Notes under the pieces: generated by a model
Databases searched by the model: none
What the model was told of the DNA's origin: nothing
Seen by the model: the letters and a program-made list of their open reading frames with translations, nothing else
Translations under genes and position numbers: made by a program
Shown here: positions 33,270-44,981 of the stretch, piece after piece
How positions within the stretch are numbered: position 1 is the first letter of the stretch
How the letters are laid out: every line of letters begins with the position of its first letter
Origin: Montifringilla adamsi
Lineage: Eukaryota; Chordata; Aves; Passeriformes; Passeridae
Length of the DNA: 64,000 nt
Direction: 5' to 3'
NCBI GenBank assembly: GCA_017590115.1
Contig: JAGGNK010015447.1
Span: 1,364,001-1,428,000, forward strand

Positions 33270-36200
33270 GGGAAGGCTGTTCTTCGCCTTTAATTAGTCT
33301 GTCAGAAACATGCCACAGTTTCTTATACAGCGTATCAGTAATTACAAAAGCATACACAGCAGCCTGTGTTTGGAGGGTTGCCCAGACAGGAAAACAAAAC
33401 TGTTTGTTGAGCAAGTAATGGGATTTGTATGAAGGCATAATAAATGAAATTTATTTGAAGGTAGCTTAGTAGATACGTGGTGCAGAAAGGCAAGGTGTAC
33501 TCCGTGCAGTGAGAAAATGCAGTAGTTATCTTCCTAATTAAATTACAGTGTGAATATCCCTACTAACATCTTCACAAATCTGTTAGTGGTTTTCTGTGTC
33601 TGGAAACATAATTAGAGTCGCTGGCAACAAATGCCACATCTGGCAGTGGAGAAGAATGTAGCACCTCTTGTTGCTGTGTTGAGGCAGAAGGAGAGCTGTG
33701 TGCCTGTGGCTGTGCTGTGCAGAGGTGTAGGTGGTATCTGTCCCCAGGGCCATGCTCATCTCACCCTTTTGAGGCAAAAAAATAAATTAATTAAAAAGTA
33801 AAGAACCTGTAGCTTCTAGTAAGGAGACTGGTAAAAACTTGGACCAACACCTGTTCTTCTCAATGTAATGGATGTCTGAATAGAGTCTCTGTTAAACCTC
33901 CAGAGGGGACTGCCTGACTGCAGCTCTTAATTGCCAGCATTATTTGGCATTCTGAATTTTGTAAAGATCATCCCTTAAAAGCTGAGAGAGACCAGCTGAT
34001 GGCTTTTTGATGTGTCTATATAGTGATTTTGGTAGATTCAATGGCTGTCTTAATATTTTACATATTACTAATGGTGGCTGAAGCTGTGATGGAAGTGACA
34101 GACCTGTCCAGCTGATCTGAAGGACACTCTGAAGTGTGGTCAGTGGGAGCTAGCCTTTCTTTAACTTGTCTCTTGCCATGTCCTCAGTAAATCCGGCCAC
34201 AAGGACTACACAACAGTAACAAGGCTGAGCTCAGTACCCACCAGGGCTGGCCTTAACTTTTCCGTCTTTCAGCAGAGCTGTGTTGTAGCTCTGCTCAGTG
34301 AAATCTGGAGAAACAGTCTTGCTGGATTTCTATGCAGAGATGAGCCCTTTCCTAGCTGCAGGTAGACATTGACTTTGGTGCAATCGTCTGAGGATTTTTA
34401 ATAGCAATTTCCTGAGAGTTCTCTGAAAGCCATTTTCCCATTCAGTGTCATTTCCGTACATGACAGCAGCCTTCTTTGAAGGAACACCCTAAATTACTAG
34501 GAGAGTTGGCTCATCTGTTGCTTTCCTGAAGAATAATCTTTAATTCATGATCTTTTCACTGTGGGCTGGGTGCTACTTAGCCATGGATTTGAGAAGGAGT
34601 TGGGCTTGTTTAAAGCCTTCAGTACTAAGCCCATCGGGTTTAGCTGAATGGTTCTTGAAACATAAAAGCTTGGGAAACTGATAAGGCACATGAGTTCTGT
34701 TATTAATCTATTATTTCTTTTAAGACATACTTTTGTATGTGATGCAGTTGTTAAAGAATATAGAGACAAGTACAAGCTGGCCCACACCTCTCTAGAGGTT
34801 GCTGGCACTCTGCAAAATCAGATACTTAAAGGATTAAACAGTTAATATGCAGCTGATGATAAGAAACAGGGCTTGATTTAAAACCCCATTAATGTCAATA
34901 GAAATAGTTCTTGATAACTTCAGGGGTGGGCTTTAGATCCTAATGTAAGACAGTACATGTATTTGAAGTAACCAGACTGGACAGTCCTACACATGGATTG
35001 TCTGCTCCTGACAGTGAAAGTGCTGGAGGTTCACTTGGAGAATATCTCAGTTATTTGGGAGAATGATGGATGCAAGCTGAAGGTCTGAAGGTGAAATTTT
35101 ATTTTTTCTGAAAGCTCTCAAAAGTATTCAAAAATGTCTGTCTAGTTTGTACTGCCTAACTTCCTGGACTGTTTGTTTTTCAGAAACTCATGTTGGGAAA
35201 TGAACATACAGATGTATTGTTTTGATGATGTGTTTTTTTCCTTGTCAGACCTACACAAACTTATTATTGATAATATATTCCTGCATCTTAGGAGACTACA
35301 CTGCAGTAGGCATACGAGAATGTTCATGTCATTAAGCCCCCATGAAAAAAGACAAGTTGGATTTTAAAAATCCAGTTTTTTCAAATGCTTACATTGTTGA
35401 AATATTCTTTAAAAAACCCCATAACTGTTCTAGTGTGTCATAGTTGGGAATCTCTTAAGTGAACAAAAATGAATTTTGTGTGAATCTCACTAAAAATATT
35501 TTAATTGTTTTCCTTCCTACTTTGACATCTGAGTAGAGCTCTGCAAAGGGTAAAACAACTCTCATGGTCTCGTTCTCTGTGGGATACCTCAGGAGGCAAA
35601 GGAAAAAGACAAGGGTGTCTGCAAATGAGCGAAGTTGGAGCCTGTGCCCTGTAACCATATCTCCTATGTCTGGCTTCTGTGACTGCAGGGTGAATACCAG
35701 CATACAAAGCAGCCGGGAAGTTCAGACCTCAGTCCTAAGCCTAGATTTGGATTCATTAAGTGATTCTCCTTCTATTGTATCTATTGTTTGTACCTGAAGT
35801 ACACTGGGACCACCATAGTTAGGGTTTTTATGATAATTGCAAGACCACCCCACACCACACATGACAGCGCTGAAACGAGTGGCTGCTTGTTCATCCCACA
35901 GCCTAAAGGAGAAAACAAAGTCTCCCGGATGAAACCCCAAATCCCTCTTCAACCTGCACAGCCTAACAGGGGTGGAAAAATATCCTTTTTTATTATGTCT
36001 TTGCTGAAATGTGCTGCTAAAACCAATTTCCCCAGTACCAGCAGTTTAATGGTGATTTATGCACTGAAGCAGGTCTGGCATTTAGATCCCTGCTTGGTTG
36101 TTTATTATACTGTTATCACTCAGGCCACCTCTACATTCAGGGAAAAATGGCTTTCTGACTGAAAATAAATTTTTGAAATGGTATTTCAGTTTTCATCAGT

Positions 36201-37082
36201 AATGTTTGGGGTTTTGTTAAAAAAAAAGAGCCAACTAAAAATCCTCAGCCCAACACAGCAGTCAGACAGTGAACAACAGAGCTGCAGGTTTGTAAGCCTT
36301 TGTGTTTTCAGCCCTGGAAGGGAAAATGTATACGCCAAGTAAAGAACAGCACCATGATCCGTGCAGCTTCAGATTTGGGTGATGGTAATAGTCAATCACA
36401 GAGCTGGTCAATTTATTCTGGCTGGTAGCAGAGAGTGTGTTGTAGATATACCCATGACTGAGATCATTCAGAACAACTGTAATATATGTGGGGAAGAGAA
36501 AACTATATTCTGACAAAACAAATTTCAACAAGGTATGCCAGGCACCTGCTAAAGTGGGTTGCTGGGTGTCCAAATCACTCATGCAAAGCCTTGAAAGTTG
36601 TCCCTTTGACACTTGAGAAGGGGTCTGTTAAAAAAAATTGAAAATACTGCAAGGGTAGTTTGTAGTTAAGCTGCTGGATGCTGTGGAAATTAGTAGCATT
36701 CAGGTCCTAGTAGTCCATTCAGGTCCTACTGGCCTTGGAAATTTTCAGCCACCCAGTGCACGATGAAGTGCAGCTCTGGTGTGGATGTGTTAACAGGGAG
36801 AACTGGACACAATAGCAGGCATTGTATCCCCATCACGCTTTCAGCAGCACACTGTAAAAATTATCACAGGGGTTTGTCAGCAGGATGTAAGCATTTGCTA
36901 GTCATCTGTCTTTTGGGATTTCTGCCTGGCAAAGGCCCTCTCTGACGTATCTTCTCACTTCCCAGTATCAATACAACAAGTATTTGAATATTTCCATATA
37001 ATTTGGTCCAAAGTGAGTACAGAGGATGCAAGAAAGTGAAAGTGACAAGAGACTGAGATTTCTGTTTTACTCAGGACTGGGT
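33270..37082. other. Unique non-coding DNA
   Basis: No supported gene. A 17-nt odd palindrome (TGGATTTT, A, AAAATCCA) lies at 35358-35374 and a 19-bp tandem duplication at 36697-36734. Open frames near 35.5-36.2 kb (77 and 124 codons) lack domains and are probably chance. Confidence 0.62.
36697..36734 (+). repeat. 19-bp tandem duplication
   Basis: cattcaggtcctagtagtc (36697-36715) is followed directly by cattcaggtcctactggcc (36716-36734). The first 14 bases are identical and the rest has diverged slightly. Confidence 0.9.
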
Positions 37083-37137
37083 CCCCCCCCCCCCCCCCCC
37101 CCCCCCCTTTTTTTTTTCCCTTTTTTCCCCTTTTTTT
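37083..37137 (+). repeat. Pyrimidine tract with C25 run
   Basis: 25 C (37083-37107), then T10 C3 T6 C4 T7, with no purine for 55 nt. The complementary strand carries G25, which favours G-quadruplex or triplex folding, and the C strand could form an i-motif. Exact length is doubtful because sequencing and assembly of such runs is error-prone. Gly-rich open frames on the minus strand here are artefacts of the G run. Confidence 0.95.
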
Positions 37138-38160
37138 ATTAGTAAATTGAAAAACACCATCAGCTGGGGGGAACATTTGATGTGAAACATAGTAAAGATG
37201 TCATTACAGCATTTTTCTTCTTCAGAGCTCTGCCCAATAGGGCCCATAATCCCCAGCACAGAGGGATGCTGGCTTCTTTGCTTTGTTGTCTTATGTCAGC
37301 AACTTTTTAAAGCATTTTTTTCAGCACCTGGTTCACAACACACTGCAGGAAAAATAGAGCTGGGATCCAGGTTATCACGAAACACCAGCTGAAGATGAGT
37401 CTCTGTTTTCTCCTACTGAGAGGGGTCTAACATCAGTGAGGCAAGGCACAGCTCCCAGCACAGACAGCATATTGTGCACTCTCAGGGAATGAACTCCATA
37501 ATCAGGGAGTCTGTCTCCATCTCCTGCTGCAATCAGCAGTGTTTTAAAGGCTCCATTCAGCACTCCAGCACTGACTTCCTTGCTGCAGCTCACAGCACAT
37601 GCCGGGCTCCTTGGGACAGCAGTGGCTGGTGGTAATCAAAGAACTGATAAGGAAGTATCTCGTGGAAGTCCTTAGGGATGTGCTGGTGGAGAAGAGCTAT
37701 CCCTGGCATTCCTAAATAAAGAGGAGTCTTTTGTTACACAGGACCTCTCAGGGAGGGGAGGAATAGGAGTGTTTGGGGTCGGATGCTCTCTTGACTTGGT
37801 ATTGTTTGCTCAAGTTTGGAAACTTGGCAGCCTCGGGCTTTCATTAAATTTTGATTTTTGTGTATTTAGACCAGGCTACAGGAAGAGGTAGAGTAGTTCT
37901 GGGTCGACCCAAGCAGTTTTGGTAGAGAGTTTTCATGCTGTTTATTAACAGTAAATTTTAATGTGTGCTTTATGTTTTCTTTGTGAGGTAGGAAAACTTA
38001 GGGGCTCTTCTTTGCCTCTGAGTCTTTTGCTTACTTTTCAGGTTGTTTCCATTGAAGTGGTTTTTGTCTCAAAGAGCACACGCCTCAACATCGCAAATGG
38101 GCAGAGGGCTCAAACTCAACCTGCTGTTTCGGGGAGCACATAAACATTTTAGGTTAGACT
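37138..38160. other. Unique non-coding DNA
   Basis: No gene, transposon or structured repeat was recognised. Confidence 0.65.
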
Positions 38161-38241
38161 CAGAGTCATACAATGGCCAGGGTTGGAAGGGACATTCAAG
38201 ACCATCTAGTTCCAACCCCTGGCGTGGACAGGGACTGCCAC
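38161..38241 (-). mobile_element. CR1 retrotransposon 3'-tail fragment
   Basis: The plus strand shows the reverse-complement CR1 tail: gagtcatacaatggccaggg, ttggaagggacattcaagac, catctagttccaacccctgg, acagggactgcca. Sense is minus, about 80 bp of untranslated tail remains, and the terminus is a gactctgagtc-like octamer variant near 38161. Confidence 0.9.
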
Positions 38242-39786
38242 AGTGATGCCTGACTGACTGGCCTTTGAGTCAGTCCTTGTGTGGAAGGAAGCCTTTGGGA
38301 CTCGGCAGCTTTGTAAGCCACAAGCAACTTAGCAGCTGCTCTGCTCAAGTGCTCTAATTTTAAATACATACACTTCCATAGCTCTCAGTACCATTTGTCA
38401 CCTTGCAAAGCATCTTTTAATATTTTCCTGGTTTCAGAGTGCCAGGTTCTTGATCACCTGTTGCATACCTTAACAACCAATGAATTCCCATCTTGTTGTG
38501 CCTTGTCTTCTGGAAAGCAGTCAGCCATCGTCACCTCGCCAGGCAAGCTTTGCAAGCAAAAAGTAGTGGATAGAGTGGAACTTGAGTGAGGTCACTCAGC
38601 TTTGCCTTCTCATTCATTCTTCTGGTTCCCTCACGCTTTAATAATCACAAGGGGTAGCCTATTTTTGTTGAGCCCAATTATAGTGAGGTTTTTTTTAGAA
38701 GTCCCTGCAGCTGGATGTTTATATTGGCACGAAGGTATGCTTAAGCATATTTTACAGACCAAAGAGCTAATTTTGGGAATCTGCTAGCAGCATTTGAATG
38801 CCCCATTATAATGCCAGGATTTGTAAATTGAGGCTTTGAATAGGTTGGGCTTAAACGCTGAGGGAATGAGATGGTCTTTAGATCTTGCTTCAAATTTAGC
38901 ATCTAATACAAAGTCAGTGGAAAATCAATTCGTCTTTCCATTTGCCTTAATGGACTTTTGGATCAAACCCATGTTCTTAAAAGCATTTGAGTGCATGAAT
39001 AGTGTCAGGTTTTTAGGCAGGTTTTAATTTGCAAGCCTGAGTAGTTGCCGATGGAACCCCAGGCATGCAGACATCTGCAGATAGGGCCTTCTGCTTCTGA
39101 GTGACTGTACCAGAGCCTGTGTGTGCTTGTGTCCAGAAAGAAAGGAAAGCCTTGTTCAGCTTGGTCTAAAACTTCAATTTTTTTTTTAAAAGTAGTTTAT
39201 TAGAGAATTTAAACTTCAGAAATATTAGTGTAAAAAGACAGTCAACTGACATCCTTCCTTAAGGAATGCTGGAGGTTTGGGGAAAAAAGGGCTTGCTCTG
39301 AGCCAACCATTGTAAGCATATGACTGCCTTCACCCAAATGCCACAATGGCTGAAAGGGTATCACCAAAGCCCTGTACAAGACAACAGTGAGTGTCCCTCT
39401 GTTAAAAAAATATATAAAAAAAATAAATCAACAGAAGCACTACTAATCTTCATCATTATTCTATAGATCCTTCAAATGTAAATGGTTTATTACTTTGCCT
39501 ATACAATAAATTCACTGCAAAAACAACTCTTCGTATTCCTTATGCTTTTAACCTTGCCCTTGACTGTTGAAAATGTTCTTTATTTAATGCTTCAATGTTC
39601 CTACTGCTTGGCAAGCTTGTGGTTCAGCACATAAGGGGAATTTGATTGAAAGGCTGTGCTACATTTAGGATCAAATCCTCAGGTGCCAATTCACTAAGGA
39701 TGCAGCACAGCTCAGTGAAGGAACTGCTAAGGTTGTTGGAAGCTGAGGTTGGTTCTAACAAAAAGCAGTTGCCTTTTTAGTCAGTT
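38242..39786. other. Unique non-coding DNA
   Basis: No gene or transposon was recognised. A/T-only low complexity near 39,403-39,427. Confidence 0.65.
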
Positions 39787-39824
39787 GAAGGCTCCTGCCA
39801 ATTTAGAAATTGGTAGGAGCCTTC
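39787..39824 (+). repeat. Near-perfect 18-bp hairpin
   Basis: GAAGGCTCCTGCCAATTT (39787-39804) faces AAATTGGTAGGAGCCTTC (39807-39824) with only AG between them. All 18 positions pair, 17 as Watson-Crick pairs and one as G.U (G39797 with T39814) in the plus-strand transcript. An arm this long in 64 kb is far beyond chance. The stem stops abruptly at both ends. It is too short for a canonical microRNA precursor. Template switching during replication or a foldback element end are the likeliest origins. Confidence 0.95.
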
Positions 39825-42154
39825 CCCAGGAGCTGCCTTGTTGATCTTGCCCTCCAGTTGTGTGAAACCCTCTATAAGTGTGGTGGTGCCACCAGGACAT
39901 GCTGTGAAGCCTCACAGAGCTGGGCTCTGCCATAAGGTGTGGGAGGGCAGCTTTGCACGCTGCATCTTGCACCTCCTATATATGGATCAAGGCTAACACA
40001 AGATAATATGGTTCTAGCAAAATGTAATGGAAATTTTAGTGTCCTCCATGGTGCATGTGTGCGTGCCCAGGGCAGAAGCATCTGCCATGAAATACTTTGT
40101 GAAGGTTCTTCTGAGCTGGAGACTTAAATGTGAGTTTGGTTAAGTTCAGTCTGACTGCTCCTGGCTGCTTGATGGTGTTGTCTTTTCTCCATTTCTCCCC
40201 CTCATTTGTATGACAGTTATGTCAGAAATCAGAAATAATGAAACAGAGAAGACAGAGATAGTTGCGTGAAGAAAGTCAAGGCTGTTTGAAGCTTCTTTTG
40301 TGACTTTTTATATTTCCTTTCATTGCATTTCATGGTTTGCCTTGAGGCAGGAGGGAGGTAGGAAATTTGCATGAAGATGGAATTACTTCTATGCTTTCCT
40401 CTTTGAATTTACATGGGCTGCTCAGTTTTTTACTGAGGCCTAAGGGGTAATTTCATCAAGGTCCACTTAGGCAAGAGACAGGACATAAGATCAGCCTTCC
40501 TGACCTTACGTGTGGCTTCAGTGCTGCCCTAGGCAAGAAGAAACCACCCATGCTTCCCTGCATGAATGCAGGAGGAACTGTTTGTCTGGGACTTGGATGA
40601 GATTCTGGCAAAATGAGCCAGCAGTCTGGCTGCTGATTGGGGTCTACCCTATGTGTAGCCCTTGGATAGAGCAGGGGAAGCCTGAGGAGGTCCTGGGAGT
40701 CCTCTCAGTCTTGCTATGATGAAATATTACCTTGGCCCTCCTCCTGGAGTGCTTACATGCTTTTCCAAAGTTGAGCTATAAGCAAATAATGAACCTATGT
40801 AACAGGCATACTTCTTATCCTTAATCATTCTTGTGTATAAAGAGCTTTGGTGTTATTTGGATGGAAAGTTTCAGCTGTAAAGAACAATCCTTGCTCTTAT
40901 CAACAGAGTGTTTGCAAATCCTGTCAAACTTTTAATTTAGGCTAGTTTAAAACTACCTCATTGTCCTTGTTTGAAATCCAGAGAATCTAAGCACTTTTGA
41001 AAATGCTTTGCTGGACAAAGAAATCCTTACAGATTTCCAAATGGCTGCTCAAGTGTGTACAAAAAGCTAGCAGTAGAATAAGGAATTTTACCCTTCCCCC
41101 CCGCCCCCATCCCATATTATGTCCAGAGAGCTGCTTTAGCCTTTCTGTAACTGTACAGTCATGGGGAGGAAAAAGCAAGCCCTCTGTAAACTGCTATTTT
41201 AAGAGCAACTTGTAACCTTATTACTCGGTTGCTTCTTTTCAAGTTAGCAAAAATCTAACTTTGAGTATAAGCAAGGTTCTCAGGGAAAGGTGCTTAAGGG
41301 TGCTCCATGGCCAAATTACCTTGAAATTCTGTAGAAATTGGGTACTTGAACTCCTTCTGTTTCTTCTGAAAATCTCAGCCTTAGTCCGTCTATTGCAGTG
41401 GGGTTTTCTGCAGTCTGGTGAAAAATTACTCCCTTTCAGAGCTAACTAAATCGAAATGATTTAAAACCCATCTTTTACATGTGTTTGGGGGTAAGGGGGA
41501 TGTTTGTTTATTTATTATAGAACACACTAGCTGGTTGTCTGGCTTCCACTGCCATGGAGAAATGCAATGAGAGACCCTGTTCAAAACCAGCATTAGCTGC
41601 AGGGAGCAGCCTGCACAGGGAAGCCTGCCCAGATTACCCTTCTGTACTCTTTTTTTTTCTTTGGCATACCTCTTTGATGAAATTTTGGACAATTACACAC
41701 ATTTTTGGTCTGATTTTATGGTTTTCTTCAGAGCAGAGATTGAGAACTTCACCGTGTGTGAATATGGAGGACAAATGTGGGTATTAAAGAGCCACTTCAT
41801 CTTTCGTTTTGTCTTGTCCCTGAGCTAAACTGTGTCTGAATCGTTTGAGAAGAAAAAGCCCTGAATGATCAGCAGCAGTGTTAAGTTCACTTGAATTTTG
41901 CACGTTTCACTTTGCAGCCCACCTTACTTGCAGTAAAGGCTTTCTGTGGCCACCCTACCATAGAGCATGCAACTAACTTGCACACCTTTATACAGTTTTG
42001 TTTTGGAAAAGCCATGTCTTGGTTAAGTGTCCCTGGTCGTCGTGTCCCCCCCTCCCCATTTTTTTGTTAAGAGCTGTTTAATCTTCCAGAAAGCTTTGGT
42101 TTTCACTGCTGACAATTAGACAGTGAGTTAAAAACCACTTCTGGAATGGGTTTT

Positions 42155-42186
42155 GACATAACAGAGATGTTATGTCTCTGCAGAGA
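42155..42186. repeat. Overlapping palindrome cluster
   Basis: GACATAAC (42155-42162) pairs with GTTATGTC (42169-42176) around AGAGAT. CAGAGA (42162-42167) can instead pair with TCTCTG (42175-42180), and TCTCTGCAGAGA (42175-42186) is itself a perfect 12-bp palindrome. Confidence 0.88.
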
Positions 42187-43917
42187 GAGGGGGAGCAGAT
42201 CCTGCTAGGCACAGCACCAACTGTGGACCATTAGGATCCTGCCTGTTGCCATCGAAGCCCCACAGCCCCAGCCCCATGGGACTAGCATGGCTTACAGCAG
42301 CCTTTGCATCCTGCTGTGCTCAGATTAGTTGACTACTGACCAAGCATATGTCAGCCTTCCCAGCCTGAATTGCTGGGAGCACCTGTAGGGCAAGGAGAGA
42401 AAATCAGGGAACAGTTTGTCTGAATAGATTAATTCAGACTTGTCGTGCCTCATTTGTGCAGTGCGGTGCCCAGCTGTGCCAGCTCAGTGCCTTGGGGACA
42501 GGGTGGCTCAGGTGGCAGAGTGATATGCTGCTGAATCCCAGCCTTCAGAACAGGGCCCAGAGCTCAGACCAATGTTCCCAAAACCCCTCGTCTTGCCACC
42601 CATGTAGTCCTGCATGCAAGTACAATGTGCCCCTGCAGTCCTGAGGTGGACTTAGTACAGGGCATTTCATTCATGTTGAGTGCACCGTAAATAAACTCTG
42701 TAAGGCTCCTTCCTTCGCTGTTGCTAGAATTTTTTTTCCTTCCTGAAATTCCAAGTAACTCATTGCCACTTTTTTCTTAATTGCAGCAAAAATCAGTTGC
42801 CATCCTCTTTGGGTAGAGAAAGCAGCTCTGAGGTCAGAGAAGCCCAAGGCTTGGAGGCTGGCCTGCCTCCCTTTGCCCTCTGGCCTCCAAAAAGGGAACA
42901 TTTACTCTTTTGAAATTCCCACCAAAGGCTCTTTGCTTCTACTTCCTTTCTAATAATTTATTTACAGAAATTGTCTTTTCAGAAAAATCTGCAGGATATG
43001 CCCTGAGCGCACCTATGTATTTTTAAAGAGCTTTTAACTGATTCCCCTGGTGTGAAAGATGAGATTGATAAGGGGAATAAAGACCTGTTAAAACAGAAGA
43101 GGTCATTCATTACCCTGTACCACCTCATATTGCTTGGTTTCCAGCTATTAAGAATATATGAGATACTAGGCTGTTGGAAATGGACACACAATCCTTACTT
43201 TTATCCTAAGGTAGAACTCTAGCCCATGTAATTTAACAGTGTCCTAAAAGTCCAGCTTATATTTTACAGGCTCACGCTTTGAAGTGTGATACTGTTAGCA
43301 CTCAGGATATGACAGGCATTAAATTTCAGTACCTGTTAAATTACGAATAATTGTCTCCACTCTGATCAGTTTTGTGTAAGGAAAGAGCCAAGCAAGATTT
43401 TCACGTTAACCATCTCAGTTGTGCCGTACCTGTCAAGCAGTGGAACATGCTCAAGTTTCCCATTGCATTTCCACCGCTTTCTTGGATTTGTAGGTATTTA
43501 TTCCCGGCTAAGGAAGTTTGAGGATTTCAGGGTAACCTGTTGGAAATGTGTGGGAATGTCTCTCAATAAGCAATCTGTGACTGCTTTGGCTTAAGGTAAA
43601 ATTTAGCATCCAGGCGAGCCTGTAGAGGAATAAAGACATGCTTTCTTTCCCCCTGCAGTGCACGGAGCTGGGGCTGGGAGGTGAGTGTGGAACAACACTG
43701 ACAGTGTTCCCGGACACCCGGCTGCCTCCCCTGCTGTAGTTTTCCACAGTGGCAGAGGGAGTCAAGCAATCTGCAGAGGCAAGGAAAGCCTTTAAAGGAA
43801 AATTATGTGCACAGGGAAAAAGAAAATAAGGCAGGGTAGTGACTCCCAAGCCAGCATCTTTGCTGCTGTGTGCGTTCAGTCAGTCTCCAAGCAACCAGCA
43901 ACGTAATAAGGACACAA

Positions 43918-43930
43918 TGAGTCAGACTCA
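43918..43930. promoter_or_regulatory. AP-1-like site inside a perfect palindrome
   Basis: TGAGTCAGACTCA is a perfect 13-nt inverted repeat (TGAGTC, A, GACTCA) and contains the AP-1 consensus TGAGTCA at 43918-43924. It lies in a segment (43873-44011) with seven CpG dinucleotides, dense for this CpG-poor window. Binding is not shown, and a 7-bp motif alone is weak evidence. Confidence 0.25.
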
Positions 43931-44831
43931 AACAGCGCCATTTATGCACCTTCACGTCGAGGTTCTGTATATATTCAGTGTCTACGAGCCCAATCTTATC
44001 TTCCTTATCCGTGCTAATTTATTAAATGTGAGAAGCTGGCAGGCAGCTGGTCCCCCTGCATGCTTGGTGCGGCATCCTCAGCCAGCTCTCCGGCTGGAGT
44101 GGCTGGGTGCAGGTCGTCATGCCCACTTCTGCCAGGCTTCCTTGCAGCCATCTTCAAAGCCTACAGCTTATTTTCCAAGGACTCTTTTCATTTTGCAACT
44201 TTTCCAAAAAGCTTTGTGCTGAGTCTGTTAGTCCTCCTGCTGTAAATTTGCAGCTTGTCTGGGCTTTGAAAGGTGGAGGTGCATGGAGATGGGTAGTGAC
44301 TTCCCTGGGAAAAGAAGCCCCTGAATTTCTGAGCACAGAGGGAGTATAGATAAGAGATGCACAGTGTGTTTGGATTTATTGGCCCTGTCTTGGTGGCGAT
44401 ATTGGCAGTACCTGTGCTTGGCACAGGTCATGGCTTTGCTGAATGCCTGGTCTTGGTGCCAGCACTGCTGCAGACAGCACAGCTTGGTGTTCGGACACAG
44501 GAAAGCACACTGGGGTAGTTTCATCTATTTTAGGTGCGTCATTGGAACTGGCTCAACACAGATATAATAAAAACACACTTTGTAGCAGAGAGGAAACTAC
44601 TGAAAGAGAATACTGTTGCAAAAAAAGCATGAAGGAAATTTCCACTGATCCCAGAAACCCAGCTAGGTACAGCCTCCAGACCAAACCTCCTTCAGTCTCC
44701 AGTGCTATTCTTTCAGATGAAATCAATATTTATAATTTTATTTTTTTTTCAGTTAGCACACTTTGGAGGCAATTGATAAATGTAAGAAATCATAAATGCA
44801 TTACTTTGGGCCAGAAAATGTTTAACAGGCA

Positions 44832-44981
44832 CATCTGGAAGTGCTCAAGGTGGGGTTGGATAGGGCTTTGAACGACTTGGTCTCCTGTAAGGTATCTCTG
44901 TCCATGGCAGGGGGTTTGGAACTAGATGATCTTTCAAGGTCCCTTCCAGCCCATGGTCTGCATTCTGTGGTTCCATGACAG
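44832..44981 (+). mobile_element. CR1 retrotransposon 3'-end fragment
   Basis: Sense CR1 tail on the plus strand: acatctggaagtgctcaagg, ggttggatagggctttgaac, then catggcaggggg, aactagatgatctttcaagg, cccttccagccca. It ends in two octamer-like units, attctgtg and gttccatg. About 150 bp of the end of ORF2 and the untranslated tail remain, 5'-truncated, with no coding ability. Confidence 0.93.

Larger units (their letters stand above)
39825..44831. other. Unique non-coding DNA
   Basis: No supported gene. It holds a palindrome cluster at 42155-42186 and a CpG-containing segment with an AP-1-like palindrome at 43873-44011. A strong acceptor-like tract ends at 43658, followed after only 22 nt by GTGAGT. 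Open frames up to 127 codons near 43.8-44.3 kb lack domains. Confidence 0.62.

Noticed and set aside
36955..37259. Gly-rich minus-strand open frames
   Set aside because: Produced by translating the G25 complement of the C run.
43659..43680. 22-nt segment between a strong CTTTCTTTCCCCCTGCAG acceptor and GTGAGT
   Set aside because: Microexons this short exist, but with no flanking exon or recognised gene the match is most likely chance.
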